Source of the DNA: VRUE01 sp963707965
Lineage (GTDB): Bacteria; Actinomycetota; Thermoleophilia; Solirubrobacterales; 70-9
Assembly: GCA_963707965.1 (NCBI GenBank)
Contig: CAVPRR010000007.1
Location: 868,001-932,000 of the forward strand
DNA length: 64,000 nucleotides
Direction: 5' to 3'
The translations under genes and the position numbers were made by a program. A model generated the notes under the pieces. It made no database searches, had not been told where the DNA came from, and worked only from the letters and a program-made list of their open reading frames with translations. Numbering within the stretch: position 1 is the first letter of the stretch; each line of letters begins with the position of its first letter. Of the stretch, positions 9,801 to 17,705 are shown piece by piece.

Positions 9801-9934
9801 TTGACGCCACCGTCGTCCGCATCGTCCTGCTCCCGGCGCTGATGCTGCTGCTCGGCGATTGGGTCTGGTGGCTGCCAAAGCCCTTTGAGAGAATCCTGCC
9901 CAAGATCGATCTTCACGGGTCTCGGGCGGGTTAA
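6833..9934 (+). CDS. MMPL-family RND transporter
   Basis: The 1,033-residue protein has the two-fold RND architecture: a membrane helix, a large outer domain, five helices, then the same again. The first helix bundle contains GLALGVDYALLMVSRFREE and the second contains FGLSIDYAVFLLMRMREHH, the conserved Asp-Tyr segments of MMPL proteins. The second outer loop (about residues 490-770) is long, with many repeats of the form L-x-x-G-x-x-Q-L that are likely helical, as in MmpL/YhgE proteins. Lipid or hydrophobic substrate export is the family role; the substrate is unknown. It diverges from the bc operon. Confidence 0.9.
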   Translation: MSSASRGNVTRASRDMGGRVPLALRRPGRLLVAAALVIAVLAFLGRGVEDRLRPSSPSIPGTDSSRANDLLHSHFGDTAPFAILLQGPPAQLEEQGPALIRALRSDPAVSTISPWDRGSVARLRPGPRKALIVADFHVGAAEAVRNTVPHLNETLEERISPPVRATQTGFASLSRAVQDESVRSTETAELIAIPFLLVVLLLVFRSPVAAAIPLAFGAVTVTASRGILSMAASWIAIDSTALTVCSMMGLALGVDYALLMVSRFREELSAGAAPLEAAWMTRRTAGRTTAFAGSTLFLAMLVTLFVMPGKLLISLAGAAIVVTAISVTVATLVGPPLLVLIGRNIDRWRLGGEADGAGVMALVGAALRRPLLAALLIGGLVLLLAAPVLALKTGPLSAEQLPASNSARQDAERIAAAVGPGWDAPFVLVAVANHGQITDGRSLAALSRWQRRIAADRGVQAVIGPGQISRQVRPLQKSGNDLLAGRGDANPEEFKKLGRRLGGATRGVKQLRSGLEKAAYGADLLATGSGQAGVGAEQLEGGIARVASGAQEATGALNRLSEGSGKLAEGQRSAELGAFSVKGGAADLLRGLRDNGLDRARSLRSTLKQKAAADPSLAGELREAEGLVEALAIARNEAQSLSKETERLHSGEVKLVGGATKLHSGAAQLADSAAQLPSGLDRLQGGASQLVDGLGQLQGGADTLEQRLAEGFQRSRPLQVGLRRANVRVSTGAARFDRRVDGLRRSSPGIFDSGYFVLSALQGSPPDERKRVSQIIDLKGGGQAALILVIPRYTFNTPGSIALNERLKRDAGGLAAAAGATTGVTGAAAELIDYTDTLSSRISVMVAVIAIATFLVLVTILRAIPLAAIAVVLNLVTVAVAFGVLTLLFQVPEGWPLGGRTYVDAIGAAGIFGIVFGLSIDYAVFLLMRMREHHENGAPHEEAIGFGLEKTARVITGAAAIMTAVFVVFAGAPIATVSQLGVGLTVAVLLDATVVRIVLLPALMLLLGDWVWWLPKPFERILPKIDLHGSRAG

Positions 9935-10043
9935 CGGGGAGCACACAGGAACTCATGTATTTTTGATTTCAGGGTTGCGCACAGGGGTCCGTCGGCGTCT
10001 TCCGCGCTTACGCCACCCGTTCTTGAGCAAACAGGAGGATTGA

Positions 10044-10553
10044 TTGGTGGGAAGGTCGGTAAGGAATTCGTCTCTGGCCAAACTTGGTGCGTTCGTGGCC
10101 CTCACGCCGCTCGTCTGCGTTCCCCTTGCGCTCGCCGCTGAAGGAGAACCGACTCGCGAGGAATACGTGCAGCGGGTTGACCTGATCTGCAAGAAGAACG
10201 AAAAGACCAACACCCGCATCCTGAAGGGAGTCAAACAGCAGATCGCCAAGAGGCACGAATTCATCCCGGCCGGAAATCGCTTTCTCAGGGCGTCGACATC
10301 GTTTGGCGGCGCCGTGAAACAGATCGCCGCGGTCCCCCAGCCCACCCTGGACGAAGCGAAGCTGAGCAGGTGGATCGACTACCTCGACGATGAGAGGTCC
10401 CTGCTCCAGAAGATCGGCCAGGCGCTGAAGCGCAAGCAGGGTGGGAGAGCGAACAAGATGGCGGTGGAACTCCAGCGCACAAACAGGCGGGCCAACAACA
10501 CGGTGTTCAGCTTCGAATTCGTCTATTGCGACCGTGAGGTCAACGTCGGTTGA
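10044..10553 (+). CDS. Secreted protein of unknown function, two conserved cysteines
   Basis: The start is a TTG at about 10045, five bases after an AGGAGG ribosome-binding site. The N-terminus is a signal peptide (basic residues, hydrophobic core, ALAAEG cleavage region). The mature protein of about 140 residues is helical and very basic. It has one Cys near its start (DLICKKN) and one near its end (VYCDRE), suggesting a single disulfide closing a helical bundle. Its stop overlaps the start of the next secreted protein, so the two are coupled. I do not recognise a family. Confidence 0.75.
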   Translation: MVGRSVRNSSLAKLGAFVALTPLVCVPLALAAEGEPTREEYVQRVDLICKKNEKTNTRILKGVKQQIAKRHEFIPAGNRFLRASTSFGGAVKQIAAVPQPTLDEAKLSRWIDYLDDERSLLQKIGQALKRKQGGRANKMAVELQRTNRRANNTVFSFEFVYCDREVNVG

Positions 10554-11326
10554 AGCCCGCATGGCTGATCGCGCTGGCGCTGTTCGTCACACTTGCCGCG
10601 GCCGGGATCGCTCGGGCAGAGAAGGAAAAGGAAGGGAACCTGGTCGTCTCCTTCGACGGGGGGATCTCGCCGCAGTCGCTGCCCCGGGAGGGCACCGCGC
10701 CGGTGGCGGTCAACATCGACAGCACCTTCCAGACCACTGACGGCACCGACCCGCCGCCGCAGCTGCGTGAAATCTCGATCGCGATCAACCGCGAGGGCAA
10801 GATGTTCAACCGTGGCCTGCCCACCTGCGGCATCCGCAAGATTCAACCCTCGACGACTGCCGCGGCGCGCAAGGCCTGCGGCGGGGCGATCGTGGGCACG
10901 GGTCACGTCCGCGTCCGGGTCAACCTGCCGACCCAGCCGCCGTTCACCTTCAAGGGACCGCTGCTCGTCTTCAACGCGAAGCCCGTGGGTGGCAAGCGCC
11001 GGCTCCTGGCGCAGGTCTACGGCACCAAGCCGCCTTCCGCATTCGTCCTCACCTTCAAGATCCTCAAGCAGGAGGGCACGTTCGGGACGGTGATCAGGAC
11101 GAGGCTGCCGAGCTCGGCGAGCAGGTGGGCATATGTGACGCACTTCGACATGACGTTGCGGCGCATCTACACCTATCGCGGCAAGCAACGCAGCTTCGTC
11201 AGCGCCAGCTGCGGAGCGCCGGCCGGCTTCCCGGGCGCCGTCTACCAGTTCGCGCGCGGCAGGTTCACCTTCGAGGGTGACCGCCAGGTCACGTCGACGC
11301 TGGTTCGCAACTGCAACGTGCGCTGA
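10550..11326 (+). CDS. Secreted protein of unknown function, coupled to the gene before
   Basis: The TTG start overlaps the previous stop by 4 bases (TTGA), so translation is probably coupled. A clear signal peptide (LIALALFVTLAAAGIARAE) is followed by about 235 mostly beta-type residues. Cysteines lie in LPTCGIRK, KACGGA, SASCGAP and RNCNVR, giving two possible disulfides. A basic, proline-rich segment (PTQPPFTFKGPLLVF) lies in the middle. It is probably an extracellular or cell-wall protein. No catalytic motif is visible and I cannot name a family. Confidence 0.78.
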   Translation: MKPAWLIALALFVTLAAAGIARAEKEKEGNLVVSFDGGISPQSLPREGTAPVAVNIDSTFQTTDGTDPPPQLREISIAINREGKMFNRGLPTCGIRKIQPSTTAAARKACGGAIVGTGHVRVRVNLPTQPPFTFKGPLLVFNAKPVGGKRRLLAQVYGTKPPSAFVLTFKILKQEGTFGTVIRTRLPSSASRWAYVTHFDMTLRRIYTYRGKQRSFVSASCGAPAGFPGAVYQFARGRFTFEGDRQVTSTLVRNCNVR

Positions 11327-11345
11327 TCCTCGGGGATCTTCGCGG

Positions 11346-11795
11346 TCAACCGCCGCCGATCGACCGGACCGATTCCCGCCACGCTGCGGGCACCTCGTCC
11401 GTGCGATCCTCGGCATGGAGCTGAGCGCAGCGGCTGATCAGGTCGGCCAGCTCCCGCACGGCCTCCGTGTCGCCGAGAGCGGCCAGCCGCTCGATGCCAA
11501 GCGCATACAGGTAGTCGCCGGCGAGCAGGGCAAGGTCGGCGTCGTGCCCGGCGAGCAGGCGCGGCTCCCCGTAGTGGAGGAGGTAGCCCTCACGGACGGC
11601 CTCGATCACGAGCGCGTACTCGGCGGGCGCCGACGCCGCGCGGGGGCCGGCGGCCACCAGCGGGCCGAACACCGGCTGCTCCGCCGGCTCGATCACGTGC
11701 GGGGAGATCGGCGTCTTCTCCTCGCGAAGCCGCGCCGCCAGCAGGTCAAGCACACCGAGCGGGTCGCCGCTCACGGTTGCGGTCCACGGCGCCAA
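11346..11795 (-). CDS. Small protein of unknown function downstream of hemL
   Basis: About 149 residues, Ala/Leu-rich and all-helical, with a LLAGDYLYALGIERLAALGD segment that loosely resembles helices of all-alpha isoprenoid synthase-like proteins but lacks any Asp-rich motif. The frame extends further upstream but overlaps the 3' end of hemL, so I placed the start at the TTG ending at 11795; a GTG ending at 11774 is an alternative. It follows hemL by 52 bases on the same strand and may be the last gene of the tetrapyrrole operon. Confidence 0.6.
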   Translation of the reverse strand: MAPWTATVSGDPLGVLDLLAARLREEKTPISPHVIEPAEQPVFGPLVAAGPRAASAPAEYALVIEAVREGYLLHYGEPRLLAGHDADLALLAGDYLYALGIERLAALGDTEAVRELADLISRCAQLHAEDRTDEVPAAWRESVRSIGGG

Positions 11796-11847
11796 CCGAT
11801 CGGCCCGTGCCCCAGCGGCAATGAGAGGCCATCGCCCGACGCACCTC

Positions 11848-13197
11848 TCATGCGAGCGCCTCGGCGAGGGAATCGGCGGCGGCGGCGAGGGTGCGGTCGA
11901 CCGCGTCCTCGTCATGGGCGAGTGAGACGAACCAGGCCTCGAACTGCGACGGCGGCGGGTAAACGCCGCGGCCGAGCATGGCGCGGCAGAAGCGGGCATG
12001 GGCATCCAGGTCACAGTTCCTGGCCGAGGCGAAGTCCGTCACCGGGACGGCGCTGAAGAAGAGCGTCAGCAGGCCCGGGGCCGAGACCACCTGAAGCGGG
12101 TGCTCCGCGGCCAGCTCACCCAGCCCGGCCGCGAACCGCTCGGTGAGCGCCGCGAGCCGCTCGTACGCTGCGGCATCGAGCTCGTGCAGGGTGGCCAGGC
12201 CGGCCACCATCGCGAGTGGGTTGCCCGACAGCGTCCCGGCCTGGTAGACGTCGCCACTCGGCGCGATCCTCTCCATCGCCTGCCGCCCACCCCCGAAGGC
12301 GGCGGCGGGCAGGCCGCCGCCCAGCACCTTGCCGAGCACCGTCAGATCGGGCTCGACGCCGTAGAGCTCCTGAGCGCCGCCGCGCGCGACCCTGAAGCCG
12401 GTGATCACCTCATCGAAGACGAGCAGGGCGCCGACGTCTCGCGTCGATGCGCGAAGGAAATCGAGAAAACCATCCGAGGGCGGAACCACACCCATGTTGG
12501 CCGGCACCGGCTCGGCGATCAGAGCGGCGACGGGGTGATCGGCGAGGGCGCGGGAGACAGCGTCGCGGTCGTTCCAGGGCACCACGACCGTGCCCGCGGC
12601 CTGCGCCGCGGTGACGCCCGGCGAGGCGGGGATGGCGAGGGTTGCGAGCCCCGAGCCCGCGTCGGCGAGCAGTCCGTCGGAGTGGCCGTGGTAAGCGCCC
12701 GCGAACTTGACGACGACCTCGCGCCCGGTGACCGCCCGCGCGAGGCGAACCGCGCTCATCGCGGCCTCCGTGCCGGAGCTGGTCATGCGCAGCATCTCGA
12801 CCGAGGGGATGCGCGCCGCCACCTCCTCGGCCAGCTCGACCTCGGAGGCGGTGGAGGCGCCGAAGCTCGTTCCCCGCTGCGCCGCCACCGTGACGGCGGC
12901 AATCACAGGCGGCGGAGCGTGCCCGAGGATCAACGGCCCCCAGGACCCGATCCAGTCGATGTACCGGTTGCCGTCGACGTCGATCAGCTCGCAACCATCG
13001 CCTCGCTCGATGAAGATCGGGTCGCGGCCGATCTGGCGCATCGCCCGAACCGGCGAGCTCACCCCGCCGGGCAGCACCTGCTGCGCCCGCTCGAAGAGCC
13101 GGGCGGAGGCGTCCGTGCCGCGGGAGCCAACGGCCGTGCCGCGGGAGCCAACGGCCGTGCCGCGAGAGCCAGCGTCCGTGCGAGAGGGTGCGTCCAT
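11848..13197 (-). CDS. hemL: Glutamate-1-semialdehyde 2,1-aminomutase
   Basis: This PLP enzyme converts glutamate-1-semialdehyde to 5-aminolevulinate in the C5 route to tetrapyrroles. Visible features are LPGGVSSPVRAM near the start, the TSSGTEAAMSAVRLAR cofactor-binding region, the FDEVITGFR aspartate motif, and the PLP lysine in VLGKVLGGGLP. The N-terminal 30 residues are an extension of GSRGTAV repeats encoded by 21-bp tandem units, so the native start could lie after them. It lies in one unit with the Ahb-like gene and hemB, which makes it the ALA-forming enzyme feeding HemB. Confidence 0.95.
   Translation of the reverse strand: MDAPSRTDAGSRGTAVGSRGTAVGSRGTDASARLFERAQQVLPGGVSSPVRAMRQIGRDPIFIERGDGCELIDVDGNRYIDWIGSWGPLILGHAPPPVIAAVTVAAQRGTSFGASTASEVELAEEVAARIPSVEMLRMTSSGTEAAMSAVRLARAVTGREVVVKFAGAYHGHSDGLLADAGSGLATLAIPASPGVTAAQAAGTVVVPWNDRDAVSRALADHPVAALIAEPVPANMGVVPPSDGFLDFLRASTRDVGALLVFDEVITGFRVARGGAQELYGVEPDLTVLGKVLGGGLPAAAFGGGRQAMERIAPSGDVYQAGTLSGNPLAMVAGLATLHELDAAAYERLAALTERFAAGLGELAAEHPLQVVSAPGLLTLFFSAVPVTDFASARNCDLDAHARFCRAMLGRGVYPPPSQFEAWFVSLAHDEDAVDRTLAAAADSLAEALA
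13113..13175. repeat. Three 21-bp tandem repeats in the hemL 5' end
   Basis: The unit is about CCGTGCCGCGGGAGCCAACG plus one G; three copies are head to tail and the last has changes. Because 21 is a multiple of three, the frame stays open and the repeat is read as GSRGTAV-type heptads before the conserved enzyme starts. Confidence 0.85.
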
Positions 13198-13230
13198 CTG
13201 CGGTTTGCCGGCTGCGGCGGGGCGCCGGCG

Positions 13231-14316
13231 TCAGGTCGAATGCTCGCGCTCCCAGCGCGAGTAGTCGTCGGTGAAGTACCGGAGGCGGATCTTCTTGTAC
13301 TCGGTCGACGAGTAGAGGGTGGAACGGTCATCCGGGCCAATACTGCACTCGGCTGCAATCGAGTCGAGGATCGCGTCGCACTCCTCCTTGGACCGGCCAT
13401 GGGCCATCGTGAAGACGCTGTAGGGCCAGTCCTTGTAGGTGGGGCGCTGGTAGCAGTGGGAGATGCCGCGAAAGGCAGCCATCCGGCGGCCGGTCTCGAG
13501 GACCTCCGACTCGGGCACCTTCCAGACCCCCATCCCGTTCGCCGAAAAGCCGGCGCGGCGGTGGTGCAGGAGCGCCGCCACGCGCCGCAGCAGCTTGCGG
13601 TCGACCATGCCCTGCAGATGCTCGAGCAGATCGTCGACGGGCATCCCCACCTCCGCGGCGGCCTCGTCAAAGGGTCGCTCGATCGCCTCCATCGGCCCCT
13701 GGGTCGCGGTGATCACGGCGATATCGCGGTCGTCGTAGGGCTGCGGCCCCAGTTCCCGCGGCGGCGCCGCGTCGACCGCCGCCGCGAGGGCCTCGGTCCC
13801 CTTCTCCATCTCGAGGTTCATGTTGATCTTGAACAGGGTCAGGGTGGGAAGCTGGCGCATCGACTCGGCGCCCGTCTCCCGCATCAGCGCCTCCAGGGTT
13901 CCGCCAAGGCCCAGCTCCGAATCGGGCGGCACCGCAATCGTGAACCAGAGGTTGAACTCGTGGGTGCGAAGGTAGTTGTGCGAGACGCCCGGGTGGGCGC
14001 TGACGATCGCGGCGGGGCGGTGCGGGTGCTCGGCGTCCACCTTCGCCGCCACCAGCATCGATTCGTAGCCCAGCGTGCGGGTGTCGAAGATCGGCGTAAT
14101 CTCGCGGATGATTCGCTTGTCGAGCAGGCGCTGGGTGCGGGCCAGAACATCGTCGAGGTCCAGCTCGGCCTCGGCCGCGACCCGCGCGTAGGGTTCCGGG
14201 TCGAGCGGGAACCTCGACTGGAGCAGGTTCATCAGCCGCTTGTCAGCATCGTCAAGCGGCACGGCGGCGCCGTCCTGACGGGAGCGCGCCTTCGACTTGG
14301 GAGGCTTCACTGACAT
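13231..14316 (-). CDS. Fused AhbA-AhbB-like siroheme decarboxylase (Lrp/AsnC-type fold)
   Basis: The 361 residues form two tandem Lrp/AsnC-like modules, each an HTH followed by an alpha/beta domain. The first (about 20-185) carries SHNYLRTHEFNLWFTI with His113. The second (about 195-360) carries SHCYQRP with His287, followed by DWPYSVFTMAHG. These two motifs are the respective signatures of AhbA and AhbB, which decarboxylate siroheme to didecarboxysiroheme; in known organisms they are usually separate chains. It sits between hemB and hemL, which supports an enzymatic rather than a regulatory role. A simple Lrp regulator is the less likely alternative. Confidence 0.8.
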   Translation of the reverse strand: MSVKPPKSKARSRQDGAAVPLDDADKRLMNLLQSRFPLDPEPYARVAAEAELDLDDVLARTQRLLDKRIIREITPIFDTRTLGYESMLVAAKVDAEHPHRPAAIVSAHPGVSHNYLRTHEFNLWFTIAVPPDSELGLGGTLEALMRETGAESMRQLPTLTLFKINMNLEMEKGTEALAAAVDAAPPRELGPQPYDDRDIAVITATQGPMEAIERPFDEAAAEVGMPVDDLLEHLQGMVDRKLLRRVAALLHHRRAGFSANGMGVWKVPESEVLETGRRMAAFRGISHCYQRPTYKDWPYSVFTMAHGRSKEECDAILDSIAAECSIGPDDRSTLYSSTEYKKIRLRYFTDDYSRWEREHST

Positions 14317-14343
14317 CGGGCGCTCACGCTCCTTCGGCTGCGG

Positions 14344-14399
14344 CCTGTCTTCGCTCGGCTACAACCTGTCTTCGCTCGGCTGCAACCTGTATTCACTCT
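14344..14399. repeat. 21-bp tandem repeats between hemB and the Ahb-like gene
   Basis: CCTGTCTTCGCTCGGCTACA-type units begin at 14344, 14365 and 14386; the third is degenerate. They fill most of the 109-base gap between the hemB stop and the start of the next gene. Confidence 0.8.
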
Positions 14400-14425
14400 G
14401 TTTCGGCCCGGCTTCGGGGCCCGTC

Positions 14426-15406
14426 CTACCCGACTTCTCGAAGCCATCCCGCCGCCTCCTTTGCGTAGTAGGTCACGATTGCGTCGGCGCCGGCGCGGCG
14501 GATCGAGGTCAGCGTCTCGAGCACGGCCGCCCGCTCGTCGATCCATCCGTTTGCGGCGGCCGCCTTCAGCATCGAGTACTCGCCAGAGACGTGGTAGGCG
14601 GCAACCGGGGCGCCGGTCGCGTCCCTGACGCGGCGCACGACGTCGAGGTAGGGGGTCGCCGGCTTGACCATCAGCATGTCCGCGCCCTCTTCGAGATCGA
14701 GCATCGCCTCCCGCACCGCCTCGTTGGCGTTGGCCGGATCGAGCTGGTAGCCGTGGCGGTCGCCGAACTCGGGGGAGGACTCCGCCGCGTCCCGGAACGG
14801 GCCGTAGAAGGCCGAGGCGTACTTGGCGCTGTAGGCGATGATCGGCACGCCGGAGTGGCCCTCCTCGTCGAGCTGGTGGCGGATCACGCCGATCCGGCCG
14901 TCCATCATGTCGCTGGGCGCGACCGCATCGGCGCCCGCCTCGGCGTGGGAGATCGCCGTCTTGGCCAGCAGCTCGACCGTCAGATCGTTGTCGACCTCAC
15001 CGTCCCGGACGAAGCCGCAGTGACCGTGCGAGGTGTACTCGCAAAGGCAGACGTCGGTGATCACGGTGAGCTCGGGCTGGGCTCCCTTGAGCGCCCGAAC
15101 CGCCATCTGCACGACGCCCTCGTCGTCGTAGGCCCCCGAGGCGACCTCGTCCTTCCCAGACGGTATGCCGAAGAGGAGGATCGCGCCGATCCCCGCGCCG
15201 GCGATGTCGGCCGCCTCGGCGACCAGCTCGGAGATCGAGAGTCGCTCGATTCCCGGCATCGACTCCACCTCCTCGCGCACCCCCTCTCCTGCCACCACGA
15301 AGGCCGGCTGGATCAGGTGGCCCGGCGACAGACTCGTCTCCCGGACCAACCCGCGCAGGGCTGTGGTCCGCCGCAGGCGGCGCATGCGTGTCGCCGGGAA
15401 CGCCAT
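14426..15406 (-). CDS. hemB: Delta-aminolevulinic acid dehydratase (porphobilinogen synthase)
   Basis: HemB condenses two 5-aminolevulinates to porphobilinogen. The Schiff-base lysines lie in IAYSAKYASAFYGPFRD and in MVKPATPYLD. The Cys-rich CLCEYTSHGHCG segment is the zinc-binding type rather than the Asp-rich magnesium type. I start at the ATG ending at 15406 (MAFPATRMRRLRRT, 326 residues). A longer open frame to 15532 exists, but it has no family similarity and would overlap the divergent ABC transporter gene. It is the first gene of the leftward hemB-ahb-hemL unit. Confidence 0.95.
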   Translation of the reverse strand: MAFPATRMRRLRRTTALRGLVRETSLSPGHLIQPAFVVAGEGVREEVESMPGIERLSISELVAEAADIAGAGIGAILLFGIPSGKDEVASGAYDDEGVVQMAVRALKGAQPELTVITDVCLCEYTSHGHCGFVRDGEVDNDLTVELLAKTAISHAEAGADAVAPSDMMDGRIGVIRHQLDEEGHSGVPIIAYSAKYASAFYGPFRDAAESSPEFGDRHGYQLDPANANEAVREAMLDLEEGADMLMVKPATPYLDVVRRVRDATGAPVAAYHVSGEYSMLKAAAANGWIDERAAVLETLTSIRRAGADAIVTYYAKEAAGWLREVG

Positions 15407-15510
15407 CGAGCCGATTCTAGAGGCTCGATGTGGGTCTCCTCGCACAATGGCAACCCCGCTCAAGCAGTGCCTAACAATCCGCCCCTCGTCAGGCCAGTAG
15501 CGTTCCCGGG

Positions 15511-16251
15511 ATGCCAGCAGCAGGGACGGCAAGCAGCGCTGCAGCGCTGGAGGCGCGGGGGCTTGTGAAGCGCTACGGGGACCGGGAAGCGCTGAAGGGG
15601 ATCGACTTCCAGGCTCGGCGGGGAGAGCTGGTGGCCGTGATCGGGCCCAACGGCGCCGGCAAGACGACCCTGCTGTCGATCCTGGCCGGGATCGTGCAGC
15701 CCGACGAGGGGGAGGTCCATCTGCCGCAGGGGGCGGTCGGTTGGGTGCCGCAGCAGGCCGCCCTCTACCGCCGGCTGACGGTGGAGGAGAACCTGCTGCT
15801 GTTCGCGCGGCTGGAGGGGCACGATGACCCGCGGTCCTCGGTCGAGGAGATGCTCGACCTGTCCGGGCTGCGCGAGCGGCGCGGCGAGATCGTCGCGCGG
15901 CTCTCCGGCGGCAACCAGCAGCGGGTCAACATCGCGATCGGGCTGCTGGCCCGGCCGGTGGCCCTGCTGCTCGACGAGCCAAGCGTCGGCCTCGACCCCC
16001 GCCAGCGCGCCCGCCTCTGGGAGTTCGTCTCAGCCCTGGCGGAGCGTGGAACGACCGTGATCTTCTCCACCCACGACATCCAGGAGGCGGAGCGCTTCGG
16101 GAGGCAACTGCTCGTACTGGCCGACGGCGAGAGCCTCTACCAGGGAACGCCCGAGGGCCTGCGCGACGCCGGGCGCCGAGAGGCCCCCGAGGCCTCTGCC
16201 GGCGATTTCGAGACCGCGTTCGTGGCCTTCCTCCACCACCGCGGGCACTAG
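15511..16251 (+). CDS. ABC transporter ATP-binding protein
   Basis: This is an ATPase of an ABC-2-type exporter. The Walker A is GPNGAGKTT (about residues 48-56), the Q-loop region is WVPQQAALYRRLTV, the signature is LSGGNQQR, the Walker B is ALLLDEPSVGLD, and the switch His is in STHDIQEAERFG. The size (246 residues) is normal for a drug/lipid exporter NBD. It is followed four bases later by its permease gene, which is frameshifted. It diverges from hemB. Heme-related export is conceivable from position only. Confidence 0.92.
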   Translation: MPAAGTASSAAALEARGLVKRYGDREALKGIDFQARRGELVAVIGPNGAGKTTLLSILAGIVQPDEGEVHLPQGAVGWVPQQAALYRRLTVEENLLLFARLEGHDDPRSSVEEMLDLSGLRERRGEIVARLSGGNQQRVNIAIGLLARPVALLLDEPSVGLDPRQRARLWEFVSALAERGTTVIFSTHDIQEAERFGRQLLVLADGESLYQGTPEGLRDAGRREAPEASAGDFETAFVAFLHHRGH

Positions 16252-16255
16252 GTCG

Positions 16256-17609
16256 ATGCGCTGGCTGCTGCTCAAGGACCTCCAGATCCTGCGACGCTCG
16301 CCGCTGCAGGCCCTTCTGCTGGTCGCCTATCCCGTGTTGATCGCCCTCCTGGTCGGCTTCGCGATCTCTCGCGAACCCGGCCAAGCCCCGTGTCGCGTTT
16401 CTCAACGAGGTCCCGCCCGGCGCCAGGATCAGCGTCGGCGGGGCGCGATTGCCGGCCGTCCAGGTGGACGACCGCATCTGCGGCCGGCTCGACTGCGTGC
16501 ACGTCGCGAGCCGTGCGGAGGCGGCGGACCTGGTGCGCTCCGGAGACGTCCTCGCGGCGCTCGTCCTGCCCGCTGATCTCGTCGACCGGCTCAACTCGCT
16601 CTCGACGCTGGCCCCGGAAACGCCGCAGGTCGAGGTGATCCTCAACGAGGAGGACCCGGTCAAGGCGCGTTTCGTCGACGACCGCATCTCCTCGCTGCTG
16701 GCGCAGGCCAACCTGCTGGTCGCAAGACGAATTGCCGCGGAAGGTGGCAGATACCTCAACCTGGTCGTCAACGGCGGCGCCTTCACGGCCGTGGGCGTGC
16801 AGGTCCAGGTCCTCGGCCTGCGGACCGCCGCGAGCATCCTGCGCGCGTTGCGCCCCACTGTGCCTGCGGGGGCCCTGCGCGGCTCGCTCGACCGGGTGAT
16901 CCGCTTTGCGACGCGGGCGCGCAACAACCTCGACATAGCGAACCCGCTGATCGACCGCCTCGCGCAGCCGATCGTCGTCGACAAGCAGGTGGTCAGCGCG
17001 CCGGCGCCGGCGCTCGAAATCTTCGCGATAGCGGTTGCCGCGACGTTCACGCTGACCTTCGTCACGGTGCTCCTGGTGGCGGGTTCGCTCGCCCTGGAGC
17101 GCGAGGAGAACGCCTTCCCCCGCCTGACCCGGGGCCTCGTCTCCCGCTCGACGCTGCTCGGCGAGAAGGTCAGCCTCGGCATGGCGGTGGGGCTCGCGGT
17201 CACCCTGCTGATGCTCGCCGGCATCCAGCTCTTCGTCCCCCTCGACTGGAGCCGTTTCGGCCTCTGGCTGGTGGCGATCCTCGCGGGGGGCGCCGCCCTG
17301 GCGGCGGTTGGGGCGGCGCTGGGGGCTGCCGCGCGCGAGGTCCGAGCCGTATCGCTGCTCGCCTTCATGGCCGCGCTGCCGATCGCCCTCCTATCGCTGA
17401 TCCCGTCTGGCGCGGTCGGCCCCGCCCTCTACGACGTGATCAAGCTCGTCGCCGCGCTCTTCCCCTTCAAGCCGGCGCTGGAGGCGATGACGGCGGCGCT
17501 CGACTCCGGCGGCCCGGGGATCGGCGGGCCACTGCTGCACCTCGTCGGCCTGACCGCTGCCTACGGCCTGATCGCCCGCTTCGCCCTGCGCCGGTTTGGG
17601 TCGGTCTGA
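16256..17609 (+). pseudogene. ABC-2 type permease, interrupted by a frameshift
   Basis: The first frame encodes a start typical of these permeases (MRWLLLKDLQILRRSPLQ followed by a membrane helix). It becomes nonsense after FAISREPG, near 16378-16384. The neighbouring frame then continues sensibly (KPRVAFLNEVPPG and on to a domain with about five further membrane helices ending at 17609). Removing one base in the CCCGGCCAAG stretch restores one open frame of about 450 codons. The downstream part looks fully conserved, so this may be a recent mutation or a sequencing error rather than an old pseudogene. Its partner is the ATPase just upstream. Confidence 0.85.
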
Positions 17610-17705
17610 GCCTGAATCCGCCTGCTGCAGGCCAACCCGGCGCTGGTGCTGAAGGGGTAATCCGGGGGCTTGACAAACATAGAAGCATCCGAATCGGTGA
17701 GGCGG

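Noticed and set aside
11998..14313. Open frame of about 770 codons opposite hemL and the Ahb-like gene
   Set aside because: It spans two well-supported genes and their gap; the composition is antisense-like.
13231..14316. A plain Lrp/AsnC regulator
   Set aside because: Two Lrp-like modules are fused and both carry the AhbA/AhbB-specific motifs, and the gene is between hemB and hemL. I kept regulation as a less likely alternative.
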